Of a DNA stretch of 64,000 bases, positions 37,301 through 48,180 are shown piece by piece. The number at the start of each line of letters is the position of its first letter. Position 1 is the first letter of the stretch. Source of the DNA: Romanomermis culicivorax (taxonomy: Eukaryota > Nematoda > Enoplea > Mermithida > Mermithidae); NCBI GenBank assembly GCA_963922205.1, contig CAWUHX010000169.1, forward strand, positions 186,001 to 250,000. Reading direction: 5' to 3'. The notes under the pieces were generated by a model. The model was not told where the DNA came from. It ran no database searches and saw only the letters and a list, made by a program, of their open reading frames with translations. The position numbers and the translations under genes are program-made.

Positions 37301-40300
37301 GTAAAAGTCGGGTAAAAAGTTGGTGAAAAAGACGTGAAAATAACCTGCGATTTTTGCCGAACTTTACTCGACTTTAACCCGAGATTTTACTCGAGTTTTA
37401 TTTACCTACGATTTTACCCGAGATTTTACTCGTCTTTTATTTACCTACAATTTTACCCGCCATTTTACTTTTACTCTTAAGGCCCTGTCATACTTCACCG
37501 CGTGGCGCCGCGCGGTACCACCTTTGAAGTATGAATAGGTTTTTGTAATTTTCGCGACGCCGCGCGGCGCCGCCCGGCGCCGCCATCAAGGTTCAACTCA
37601 GCCAAAATTTTCAAACAAGTTATGTGTTCTAAAGTTGCAGCATACTGTTGTAGTAGCATGTTTTTGCATACTATGACATCTATACATGTATTGAATCCTA
37701 TTTTTCACTAGAATGGTGAATTCTGACACTTGTCAAATTATTTTAACAAATTGATTACTTAATTTTCAATGAAGATTTACTAAGAAGTTGCTCACTCAAT
37801 TTGCAATGAAGACATTAATGTGTAAAAATTATGAATATGCAAAGTAGGTGTAAACATGTTTCTACAGCAAGTGTACTCGCACATTTCGATTGTGTCCCCC
37901 AACGTCCCTTTTCCGCAAATATCCCGATTGTCCGAAAGTTCATATTCCCCATAGGTCCCTATTCCCTGAATAATGAATACATTTCCTATTTCCCCGAAAA
38001 ATGCATTAGTCCCTATTCCCTGAACGTCCCGATTTCCCGAATACTAGGGAAAGGATGGATCCACTTTGAATCTGGGTCCTAAACAGCAGGTCTGACTGGA
38101 CACAGATCAGATCTGGATCCTGTATATAGCACATATCTGAATGAATAATTCTGTATATACAGGGTGAGCCAAAAAATAGCGACCGGTACTGACCATTATA
38201 GCTTCCGAACGGTTGAAGCTTTTTTTAGTGCGGTTTCCTGTCATCGATAGATAAAACATTTGGCATAAAGACTGCAAAGTTTCAGCCAAATTTCTTGAAT
38301 CTTGACTGACTAAAATCAAAAATACTAAACGTCGATTTTTTTTGATAATGATTATTTAAAAATTTACAGAATCAACATGTTTCACGGCAGAAAAGCACAA
38401 TAGATCCAATCATAAGAACCATATAACAGCTTGAAACTATAAGAGAGCCGCTTTAGTGTGTCCTAATTTCTGTTTCACCAATAAGTTTAATCGTTTTTCG
38501 ATCTGGTCAATGACAGAGTTGATTTTGTTGATTTTGCTTCAATTTTGTTTTTTTCCATTTTTCATCTTTTTCGTATTTTTCATCTTTTTCGTATTTTTCA
38601 TCTTTTTCGCATTTTTCGTATTTCGCATTTGTCGAGACAGGCAATGCACATTTTTTGAGAAGAGCAAAATCCAAAAGTAAAAAAGGCGCCGCCGTAGGGC
38701 GCCGCGCGGTACCGCGCGGCGAAGTATGGCAAGCCATCGCGCGGCGGCGCCGGCCGGCGCCGCTTGCGAGTATGAATAGGACAACTGGCGCCGCGTGGTG
38801 CCGCGCGGTACCTCGCGGCCAAGTATGACAGGGCCTTTACCCACGTTTAACCCACTTTCTGTAATTTGGGCCGTAGTGTGATCCAAAAACTGCTTATTCC
38901 GACATTCTTGTACACAGATAGTCTAGCTTGTCGCTGGAATTTGTTTTTCGTCGGGTAGCCTTTGTACTGTGGTTTTCTGTATTAAAAGTTCATATGTATA
39001 ACTACGGTAGATATGAACATTGCATACTCATGATAAACCACACTGCAACAGAATAACAGTAAACATTCTTTTTTCATTGGGCACAGTTGTTCATTCACTT
39101 GTCTTTGTGAAATTTCCCTATCATGCGGAGCTACCAATAATTAAAAAATAAGACAATGGCAGCAATAAATAAACGTTAAATTGCTGATGATACAAGTCTC
39201 AGCAATTTTTTAGTTCCAATTAGACTCTTCAACAGGATTTTAGTGTAAATATGTTATTTTTGAGACAAAATAATGATGCGTGAAAATATGTAATCTGGCC
39301 TTAAGCGCTGGAAGTCTGCTATACTGGAATAATTTGACTTTTCCATTGAATCGGGTCTTGCAATCTGTCCCAGTTACAATAATTTAATGCTTCAACCACT
39401 CCGTATTTCTCGAAACATTTGTATGGATACTTATCTGACTTTAGTGAAAAATTCATCAAGTTCGTCCTGCAAAAATTCCCTATCTACCTAATTACCTCCC
39501 AAGGTTGATTTTTTCCTTCCTGTAGTTAGAAAATCCTACCTAAGTGGTAGGTTGTAACCAATTTTATGCATACGATTTCTATCTGCAGGTAGATTTTTTA
39601 TGTTTTATTCTGTAGCAGGCAGAATCCATATCCTCCTTCATGTGTACGGCCTCTGGACTACAAGTTATGTGTTAAACAGAAAATGTTGGCAACGATGCAG
39701 GTCTATCTCACTCACTGTAAAACTTCAGACCACAATGCAAACGATTGAATGTCAATTGTTCTATACCGAACCTGCAGGTAGTTATAGGTGAATATTCTGG
39801 CTCAAGATCCGTGAAATCTACAGAATTTTATCACTTGATACTTGAGAATAATTTGTTTTAGTAACGTTTAGTATAATATTTAGTATAATAATAGTTTAGT
39901 ATAATTATAGGTAAAAATACTTTTCTTTTGCACCATTTGTATAAAAAGGCAATCAAGTTATCCGGGGATCATTTTTTAACTTTTAGCTTTAGTACAATAA
40001 TGCTGGTTCAAATGCGAAAAAGATATTGATCCTTTATATCGTTCTGCCGTCTGTCTCTGTAGTGTCAACATCTGTTGCATCTTGCTGAGTTCAATCATTT
40101 ACAGAGATTAACTCCTACACAATACTTACCATTGCAGTGCATGAGATAGTTCAAGGTCAGCTTATCCCTGAAACTCAACCAATCGGATTGCATTTTCAGA
40201 TTATGACCTAATGACCACTGCATCAACGGATTTTTTGCTTTGAACACGGGCTTATCATAGTAAGTACAATGCTCCTATGAAACATTGTACAGTAAATCAC

Positions 40301-43300
40301 TGAGGAAAAAATTCTACAGTATCATTAGCAAACCTGAGCACCAAAATGCATAATTGAGCTGATATCGTAAGGCGTGATGTTTTTATATTCGTCCGTCGGT
40401 AGTTGTAGATTATAGTTATTAAAAAAGAGTCTATAGAATTTCGGATCAACGTTGGTCAAGTTGAAATCGACGAATTGTTGGCGATCCGGTCGCAGATGCT
40501 CGAATTGGAAACCGAGAGCGTAAAGTATGACTCGTAAGAAGTTCAAGACCTTAAAATTTACAATAAGCGTTTAATCAAGTTTGACTATAGATTTGCTCAG
40601 GATCATAGGTGGCGCGGTAGCGTCAACCTATAATATACTTGGCCCCCTAAAATCTGACTACCCCCCTAGAGAAAAAAACGGTTATAGATAGAGACATGAG
40701 GGTTTTTGCATAATATCCGCCATATAGGCAAACATAGGCGTGGCAAAGGTCATTGGGGGTCTATAATCAAATGGTGCTTGGTGGGGCGCCAAAAACATAA
40801 AAAACGGCGTTTTTTAGGCTTCCAGTTGCACCAGGTTCTTCAATGGGTATGCATCTCTGGACCTTGATACTTTTACCCGTGCATCTATCAGGTGTCCACT
40901 CGAAATGATTTTTTTATTTTTTGAAAATATTGATTGGTCAAATTATATGAGTGACCAAGGTTGGAGAAAATCCCCTACGTTTGGGTTCAAAAAAATCATT
41001 TTCATGAAATAGATTTAGTATTATCTGATTATCCTGCGTGTAAAACAAAGGTATTTCCGTGGTCTTTTCGGGGAAGGGGTTTTCGACTATTGGAAAATAA
41101 TGGATGCGGGCACTTTACACAAAAAATAATCCCGGGTATGAACAAGTGTATTTTCGTGATTTTTTGGTGGAAAGAGTTTTCGACCGCGGGGAATTGAATG
41201 GATGCGATCAGTTTACACAAAAAATTATCCCGCTTGTAAACAAGCGTATTTTTAATATTTTTTGTGGAAGTGGTTTTCGACTGCGGGAATACCATGGATG
41301 CGGTCACTTTGCACAAAAAATTATTCCGAATGTAAACAAGCGTATTTTCGTTATTTTTTGGTGGTAGGAGTTTTCGACTGCGGGGAATTCAATAGATGCG
41401 GTCACTTTACTCAAAAAGCTTATCTCGGGCGATAACCAGCGTATTGTCGTGTTTTCTTGTTGAAAGGGGTTTTTGATTGCAAGGATTTCAATAGATGCGC
41501 TCACATTACATAAAAAATTGTCCTTTGTGTAAACAAAGGTATTTCTGCGATTTTTTGGGCTGAGGGTTCTTGACCATGGGGAATTCAAAAGATATGATCA
41601 CTTCACATTATGTTTAAAACGTGTTTTACTGTGCAGTTTACACATCATTAACTTTTACCGAAAGTGAAAATTTGTAGTTTTAAGACTGTTTTTATTGTTT
41701 CTTTGATAGAAGATGATCAAATTTTAAACTTCAATGTGCTTCTATGATATGAAGGTTTTTATACATGGTTGTGGCCCACCAAAAAGAGGTGGGCTAGTTT
41801 ATTAGAAAATGTCCCGATGGGGCAGAAAAAAGAAGAATATTCTCGGCTGGATGCTAGAACAAGCTGAACTAGATTCTTAAGAACTTGAGTTAGAGTTTGA
41901 AAAATCCACTTTTGTAATATTGGATTTTTATTCTTTCTCATTAAAAAATTTTTCATTCTGTGGAAAAGTATATTCTGCAGCTTAGTGCATCAGCAAACCT
42001 ATGCACATAGAGTCGAGGAGTAAACCCTTCCACTGAGACTCTGGATATAGCCGGCTGGCCTCTGGTCGATTGACTCCCTCTGGACTTTTTCAAAATCTAA
42101 AAACACATGAAAAAAGGTTTTTTTTGACAAGAATTAGAAAAAATTGAAAATTTTTTGGAAAATCCAGTTTTTTGCTTTTTAACTCTCCCTCTCGAAAATT
42201 CTTCCCATGCATCTCTACTTCCAACCATACATGTGCAAACTCTGAAATTTGAGGGAAGAGTGGTTACAGAAGGGGTGGATCCTGGTTTTTTCAGACAAAA
42301 ATCTCAAAAAGTTTACTAAAAATTTTTTTCATATAGGAAAAGACTTCCAATTTCAAAAGTCTGGGTCCACCATATCACCCCGGCACGTGTATGCTTCCAA
42401 CTGCACTGAGCTTTAACGGATGAGGAGAAAATCTAAAATTCAAAAATAAGATTGACTTGAAACATTGCCTTACAAATATGGCATTTTCATTCAACAGGCG
42501 CTATTTGTTCAATGTGACATACAATTCAATGCAGAGGTTGATGAAGAAGGAATATAATACATTAAGATTTCATGGCGTAGAGCAGAGAAAGTTTGTCCAT
42601 CACATTAACAGAGATAGAGATGAGTAATTAGCGAATAGTGTTATGTGGGTGTCTGATACAATTTGGTTTCATGTAAAATCAAAGATGCATCCGTTTAGAG
42701 ACACAAGTTTGGCGATAATTGTGTCAAAATAGCACGTGCCTTGCCGAATCAAAAACTTTTTAAAAGCATTTTTGTATGCTTTATCCTGTTGCCCCGTTTG
42801 CAGGTAGTGCGCAATCACTGTAACCAGGGTCCATATCTACTGAAGGTTCAACTTCGATCTCAAAGATAATATAGAACAAAAAAAGCAACCACATCAGTTT
42901 CAGCAGTTGTACTAACATGTCAATGATATCAAGTGTTTGCTATAATCTCGATGCCTTCAGGATTATCCCCATCTCGAGCTGTTGGATTGCACTATTTTCT
43001 TAAATTTTTTTATTTCTAGACTGCAATTCCTGAACTTGGGCGTACACCCTAGTATTAGTTAATCTTAAGCCTGATGTGAGGAATGTTAGCTCTGCAAGAA
43101 AATAATCTTGACATTGTGATTAGCTGAAACTGAGGATTGGTGCTTAACACTTTGAAAATATTATGACTTGGGTACCTAGTTTTTACAGCACTCATGTTAC
43201 CCAGATATTTCGCATACATAACCTGAGTACTATATCTAAGTACTTGAACCTTGGAGTATATAAGTGTTTTACCCATACAATATCTTGCTGAAAATTGGGG

Positions 43301-44938
43301 TAAACTGGTCACCTGAATACCTAGGTAGCAGCCAGGTTTCATTTTTGAAATGGACCCGGGCGCCCAAAATACCTGGGTACTCAGTATGAAACACGGCTGA
43401 GGATCAATAATTTAATCCAAACGTTCAGATTATTCGCAGATTGGGTTAGTGCAACTAATCATAGGTTTTTTATAGTGCTTAATGACGCCTTTTCAATCAC
43501 GGGCATAAGTTGAAAAAAAACAAAATGACTATAATATGCTAGTCACTCACTATTTTTCAGTTGGAGTTAGAGGCATATATTCGGATCAGTCCGGACTTAC
43601 AATGCTATATTGCTATTGGTTTAGCATTTCTCCACATTTGAGTGAAGTCAAGCATTAGCTTGCATATAATTTTCATCCGAAAAAATTTTACTGTCGTTGA
43701 TACAATGTCATGGGAGGACAAAATGCACGAAGCTGCAGAATGTACTTTTCGACGCAAATGAAAAATTTTTTAATAACAATAAAAATCCAATATTACATAA
43801 GTGGATTTTTCAAACTTTAACATAAGTTCTCAAAAATCTAGTTCAATCTTTTTTCTAGCTTGGCAACTATCCAAGCAAGTATATTCTTCTTTTTTCTGCC
43901 CCATCGGGGCATTTTCTGCTATAGAATATGCATAGAGTTTATTCTGAATCGTGCCAATTGTTGTTCTTCAGCCAACTGTAAAAATCAATTTCTCCTTCAG
44001 ACGATGTACCAAATTCTTGTCCAAGATTCTCGTTTATAGAAAACAACCATTTGGTTTCTTACTTTTATGAACTTTGAAACGGGTGTTTCAAGGAACACTT
44101 ATTCACGCCACGACATACACTCAATCATCAGTCACAACCTTTTCGTGTATGAACATTAGTTTTGACAGTTCGATCATTTGTTAGGTCTGCTTCGGGCCTT
44201 TAAGATTCAAAAACCTGAATGATGCTCTCGTATTGTAGGTTTACAGTTTTTAGACTTGCATATATTAAACGATTACTTTTGCTCCACACGCGTAGCCGAC
44301 CGTTATCGGCGAAAATTTGCCTTCAGCCAAGCCATTTTCTTCGGAAAAGCAGTCGCTGAGAAGAAAAAAAACTTTTTCAACGAATCCTACACATGACGCA
44401 CGTTTTTGTACTTCACGTCGTTACTTGATTTGAAGAAAAATCCCGTTGCATTTTGGGTAACATTCTCGGCTTCGTCGAAAGTTAAACAACTTACGTCGGT
44501 CAAGTATTGCAGAGATTCGTGGATTGCTTCTTTACATGAATGATCTGTCAATAAAAAACCCAGTTTATGTTCTGATAATAATAACACAATATATAGTAAT
44601 GAATAGCTGCATTGCAAAATTTCATTAAACTATCTGATGATTAAAGAAAATTTAGCGACAGAAAATATACACCGATCAATTTTTCGAAAATTCAACTTGT
44701 TGATAGCAAAATGGTAGAGAAAGAAGAGACGACTGAAGCTGGCAAGATTTGTATCACGGCAATCAGGACTGAAATATCCAAAATTATTGTGAACTGATGC
44801 TCATTCAACTGACATCATCCCCAGCAATGTGTAATAGGGCTTATTCTTACCTAGCTTCTCATCGATGACATAAAGAAGATGGCTTCCGATGTGTACATAG
44901 CGACTATAGGCAGCCAGCGAAATGAACCCAGATAAAGA
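30858..44938 (-). CDS. Astacin-like (zinc ligands lost) - EGF - CUB - three-finger protein, multi-exon, 5' end not found
   Basis: Exons proposed on the minus strand: 44938-44851, 44544-44402 (or to 44412), 44355-44277, 40549-40334, 40274-40130, 35799-35659, 35606-35336, 34569-34440 (tentative), 31326-30858. Most junction phases agree. The astacin part keeps the fold signature (YVIDEKL, SCLTF, DCFS, ALGFQFEHLRPDR, PYDISSIMHFG, LSFRDKL), but the HExxHxxGFxH site reads RVILYALGFQF, so all three zinc ligands and the catalytic Glu are missing. EGF, CUB and a Ly6/uPAR-type three-finger domain follow, then a hydrophobic tail typical of GPI anchoring. It is therefore probably a surface binding protein and not a protease. 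Oddities: the 44402/44355 junction is out of phase with the GTGCGT donor, and one base appears gained or lost near 31085. These could be sequence errors or pseudogene decay. The signal-peptide exon was not identified. Confidence 0.7.
32655..34940. repeat. Large foldback (inverted-repeat) element
   Basis: Imperfect inverted arms include 32655-32705 against 34885-34940 (core AGAAATTCTGCTGGGGGTC), 32920-33070 against 34530-34740 with the repeated motif TCTGCTGGGGGTCA, and 33096-33215 against 33650-33770 (core GAATGCTCGTTTC). About 0.7 kb between the right arms has no left counterpart, so a later insertion is likely. No transposase is seen. It lies in, and may overlap, exons of the astacin-like gene. 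Confidence 0.6.
34440..34569 (-). CDS. Tentative exon completing the CUB domain
   Basis: Encodes KNLYSEFQTEWIVSDTVTSEFY, which fits the final strands of a CUB domain. The start at 34569 keeps phase with the preceding exon but uses a poor acceptor inside the arm of a foldback repeat; an acceptor at 34518 is better placed for the domain but out of phase. The donor GTGTGT at 34439 is in phase with the following exon. Confidence 0.5.
35336..35606 (-). CDS. CUB domain exon
   Basis: Encodes a CUB module start, ECGPVIL, then LSSPNFPSQYPRN, CQWYVET and LEYEDVV, the classical CUB pattern with two Cys pairs. The donor is GTAAGT at 35335. The domain is about 30 residues short of complete here, so a further exon is required. 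Confidence 0.85.
35659..35799 (-). CDS. EGF-like exon
   Basis: Encodes DHCDKKSTTVNEPCLHNGY, then CSCVCPYGFSGDLC, with six spaced cysteines of an EGF module. It starts in phase with the preceding astacin exon and ends in phase 1 at a GTAATA donor, as the next exon requires. Confidence 0.85.
36865..37117. mobile_element. PIF/Harbinger-type MITE
   Basis: A 253-bp element with perfect inverted termini GGGGCCAACTATACTTCGCC and a TAA duplication on each side (36862-36864 and 37118-37120). The TWA target is typical of PIF/Harbinger. The interior is built of repeated GCCGTACGGC palindromes. Confidence 0.85.
37480..38836. mobile_element. PIF/Harbinger-type element (non-autonomous)
   Basis: A 1357-bp element with inverted ends AGGCCCTGTCATACTT and a TTA duplication (37477-37479 and 38837-38839). 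Subterminal regions on both sides are GC-rich with GCGCCGCGCGG words. No transposase ORF. A CTTTTTCGTATTTTTCAT run near 38560-38610 is a simple repeat. Confidence 0.8.
40130..40549 (-). CDS. Exons for the C-terminal half of the astacin-like domain
   Basis: Exon 40549-40334 (72 codons, phase 0 at both ends) holds the degenerate active-site helix, the conserved EHLRPDR turn and the Met-turn region SIMHFG. Exon 40274-40130 holds the domain end (LGHNL, LSFRDKLTLNYLMHCN). In active astacins a Tyr follows the SIMH segment and helps bind zinc; here the segment is SIMHFGAQ. The donor GTAAGT at 40129 is canonical. Confidence 0.8.
41030..41600. repeat. Minisatellite of about 98 bp, 5-6 units
   Basis: Each unit contains GATGCGGTCACTTTACAC, then AAAAAATTATCCCG, AAACAAGCGTATTT and GGTTTTCGACTGCGGGG. 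Start points of the GATGCG word are spaced 96-100 bases apart. Short ORFs on both strands are by-products of the repeat. Confidence 0.8.
41804..43917. mobile_element. Foldback / long-TIR element
   Basis: About 150 bp at 41804-41960 (AGAAAATGTCCCGATGGGGC, then AGAAAAAAGAAGAATAT and AATATTGGATTTTTATT) is repeated in inverse orientation at about 43765-43917. No target duplication or transposase was found. It lies in the large intron between 40549 and 44277. Confidence 0.7.
44277..44938 (-). CDS. Exons for the N-terminal half of the astacin-like domain
   Basis: Exon 44938-44851 carries HLLYVIDEKL, the usual first strand of astacins. Exon 44544-44402 carries AIHESLQYLTDVSCLTFDEAE, matching the helix and the first conserved Cys. 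Exon 44355-44277 carries DCFSEENG and the next Cys. The joint between the last two needs a GTACAA donor at 44411 to stay in phase, or is broken. Confidence 0.7.
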
Positions 44939-44999
44939 CTGAAAAAATATAGGTTGATAGCCGGAGAAGCAGCACTTGACCTTGCAGGCGCATCACATC

Positions 45000-47100
45000 C
45001 GGCTAGAATTGAGAGATAGAAAAGAAGACATTGGAGTCGTTTCACCTTGATAATTTACGACTGCATAATTCTCTAGAATTTCATTCGATAACTATAAATC
45101 GAATCTACAAAGGTATGGGAAACTTTTCAACTGTCGAAGAAACTCTCAACAGCCAAATTTTTCAGTGAGAAAGTTCTGAACTTCGGAATTCATTTTACAG
45201 GAAAAAAAAGTGGTATCAATTATTGTGTGCTACAGAACAATCGCTAAATGACTTTTCTAATCGGTAATTCATTTTTATGGCAGGTTTTCGAGGTCCGGCT
45301 GATTTGTAAAAACAAAAAATTGAAACTAAGTACGCTGCAATTACCTTGTCAAATAAATTCAGGAAACCAAACAAAAACAATATCAAAAACATGACGACCA
45401 AACTAGTAAAGAAAATGAAATAAAATTTTCATTCAGAGTATAGATCAAAGACATGATTGATTGCACACTAGGGGTTTTTGAGTAGACAGCGGAAAAATAG
45501 ACTTCGGTCCCTGGAATATGGGAATCGTTTAGCTGGTAAATTAATCGAAAATTTTTGTATAAAGAAACGCTAATACAATAGTCTTCAAATTGTGTGCATT
45601 CAATTATTGGAAGGCTATAAATGTGTACATGACCGACAAAGAGATGCAAATGAACTAGCTAGCACTTTGTTCAGAGTATCAGACTCCGATTTTCAGATTT
45701 GAAGAACTCTATCTGACATCAGCAAGGTTATGTGGCGACAACAGTCTGCAAAATCTTTTTTTACCACAGTAATAAAATGACTTGCATAAATTCGATATAT
45801 CTGGTATCATGAGAGCAAACACGTCGGCTGCAGCCCGAGGCGGGTGAAAATGTAATTAAGTTGTCTATAATAATTTTGAAAAACTAAGTTTTGGTTTTTC
45901 TTTTTATTTTGTTAGTATGCTCTTAAAAAAACTACATCGACATAAGTTTGCCACCTATGTTGAATTCATTCAATGTTTTTCTTACTTCAGTGCACTGTGA
46001 GGAAAAGGTCCCAAACAGATGATATTGCAGATGGAAAGTCATGATTGGCATACCGTACTGAAGAACATTACCAGAAAAACAAACCTTTCCCTTACAGGGA
46101 TATTCCAGGGTTTTTTAGAGCTGTTCTATTGTCCTTCACCACCTGCTCAGGAACCCGACAAAAAACCAAAATTTTTATTCTTTTCCGAAATCTACAGTTT
46201 GAGTGAAAAAACAAGTATTTTTCACGCTATTCTGAAAAATATCGGAAAATAAATTTTTTTATGAAAAAACCAATATTTCCACCGGATTCCCTGTGAAAAA
46301 TAACATCCCCAATTGAAACCCTCTAGGCCGCCCTACGCAAACAAGTCCTGACCTCAGGAATTCACTTTGACGGGTACCTGTATAGGCCGAAAGATTGGAT
46401 AGTTTTATAAATGTTCATCATTTGATGTGCCGCCCACCTTGACTTTTTTCAAGATTGGATCTTGATTTTTTTCAAGATGCTATCGAGATTGTCTTGAAAA
46501 ATGCGATGCTCTTGAAAAGAAAGTCGAACATCAAAAAACTCTTACATTTTAATTTTTGGCGATGCATCTTTGAAAAATGTTGTGCATAGTGTTCGAAGAT
46601 AACGATTTTTTTCGAATAGTAAAAATTTTTTTCAAGTAGTAACGATTTTTTTTCAAATAGCCCTTCTCGTATTGCGCAACTAATGTCCCACATATCAGTT
46701 AAAATTTCAATCAGAGTTGCTCGCCATTTTGTAGGTGTCTGCACATTACAAAAGTCATTACAAAAAATGCTGATTAATCCCACTCAATATGACATTAACG
46801 AGACGCGTGAAGCATTTGACAATGTTCAGACTAAAGAAATAAAAATAAAAGATGTGCATGAAACCACTGGTAAAATTTCATCGATCTATTTACAACGATT
46901 GTCTAACAGGGTGCCTCGGAGGGAATGCAACAAAAATTCCCCTCTACAGTGATTTAGTTGAAAAAAATTGAAGCTAGGAGTTTAATGTTACAAAATCAAT
47001 GTTGGCTGTCTGAATCTGTCCTATGCTCTAACCCATGATAAATTGCTCTGCAGTTGGAGATACCCTGTTGCACACCACTTTTTATCAGCCAGATGAAAAT
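45000..47100. other. No supported gene
   Basis: AT-rich DNA with small ORFs that match nothing I recognise. The first exon of the astacin-like gene may lie here, but I could not place it. Confidence 0.45.
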
Positions 47101-47319
47101 GTATGAAGTGATAGTAGACCAGTTGGGGGGAGGTGTTAAACCTCGAATGGGGATACCAAATTCCCAAAATTTTGGGCTTCCCAAAAATCCCAATAGAAGT
47201 CGAAAAAAGCCAAAAATTTCGAAAATTTTCCCAAAAAAGACTAAAAAAGCTACTTTTTTCCAAATTTTATCGAATTGGGGCTTCCCAACATTTGTTATGC
47301 TCCTGTGGTTGTTGGATGA

Positions 47320-47792
47320 TGTGACTGACCTTTGGGTTTATACAAAGGAAGTTGCAACAGTTCTGACCACAGGCTAGCAAAACACAAACACACCAAAACT
47401 CTCTCACACGGACTCTTGGATACCAGCACCAGTACTTCCCTAAGTCTCAGGCAGAACACTTTGACATGTACCTCAGGAGATCCTACCCCAGTCTCCAATC
47501 CTAATCTTAAAAAACTTCCATTATGCTCACAAAACAACACAAGTTACTGTGTCGAGCTTGTATTGGGAAAATAGGATGACACCATCAAAATTATAAAAAT
47601 AAATATAGAAAGACAATAGGGGCGAGGCATACCAAAAACCAAAACTAATAAGAATGAATAGACACCAAAAACATGTGAAACAATGGCACAATATTTCTAT
47701 GTAAATTTATGTTTTCTTTCTTGCCACTTTTCGCTGCATCCACCGCTGCTGATGCCAGAAGTTGAACACATGCACCTACAGTAACCCTGACA
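47320..47792 (-). repeat. LTR-like fragment (element 4)
   Basis: On the minus strand it begins TGTCAGGGTTACTG directly after a polypurine run GGGGGGAGGGA (47793-47805), the same junction as in element 1. The far end is not defined; no partner LTR is in the window. Confidence 0.5.
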
Positions 47793-48180
47793 TCCCTCCC
47801 CCCTTAAAACTGACCAACAGGAGGTGAAAACCTTTCTCCAGCCTGAGTCCCATACTGAGACTCAAAACCAGATGACAGTTTTCCCCGGAAAGCAATTGTT
47901 TGGGGTATCCCCTCCGAATTGCAATCCTGCCCCTTATCAGGTCCTTCAGGTGATGGCGACCTTGACCACACCAATTGGCAGGGCACTTCTTTTCAGGCTA
48001 CCAGGACGGTCTCGAATGTAGTTCAGCCTGGACTTTGCAATGCAATCTGTGCCTAGATCTGGGGCGTCACCGTTCCTCTTCTCCCATGGACTTGGCTTTT
48101 CCAGTGTAGGGGTTGGACTACCATAGGTGCTCTTCCTCTGTAGCCGGCCACTCATCGCCTTACCCCGTCCAATAGAGCTC
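47793..48180 (-). pseudogene. Element 4 internal remnant next to its polypurine tract
   Basis: After the purine run the plus strand reads AAACTGACCAACAGGAGGT, close to AAACCGACCTACGGGAGGT at the same place in element 3 (60708-60726). No ORF with a domain remains. Confidence 0.45.

Larger units (their letters stand above)
36823..38872. mobile_element. Outer palindromic MITE interrupted by two elements
   Basis: The ends GGCCCAAATTACAGAAAGTG (36823 on) and the inverse ending at 38872 are inverted repeats. The interior parts 37121-37476 are also largely palindromic (GTAAAATCG/CGATTTTAC-type words). Without the two insertions below it is about 430 bp long. Confidence 0.75.

Noticed and set aside
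41029-41588. ORFs on both strands of 87-95 codons
   Set aside because: They come from the 98-bp minisatellite; neither strand shows a coding signature.
44851-45045. ORF with a signal-peptide-like start, considered as first exon of the astacin-like gene
   Set aside because: It begins with GTG rather than ATG, and its frame does not lead in phase into the YVIDEKL exon.
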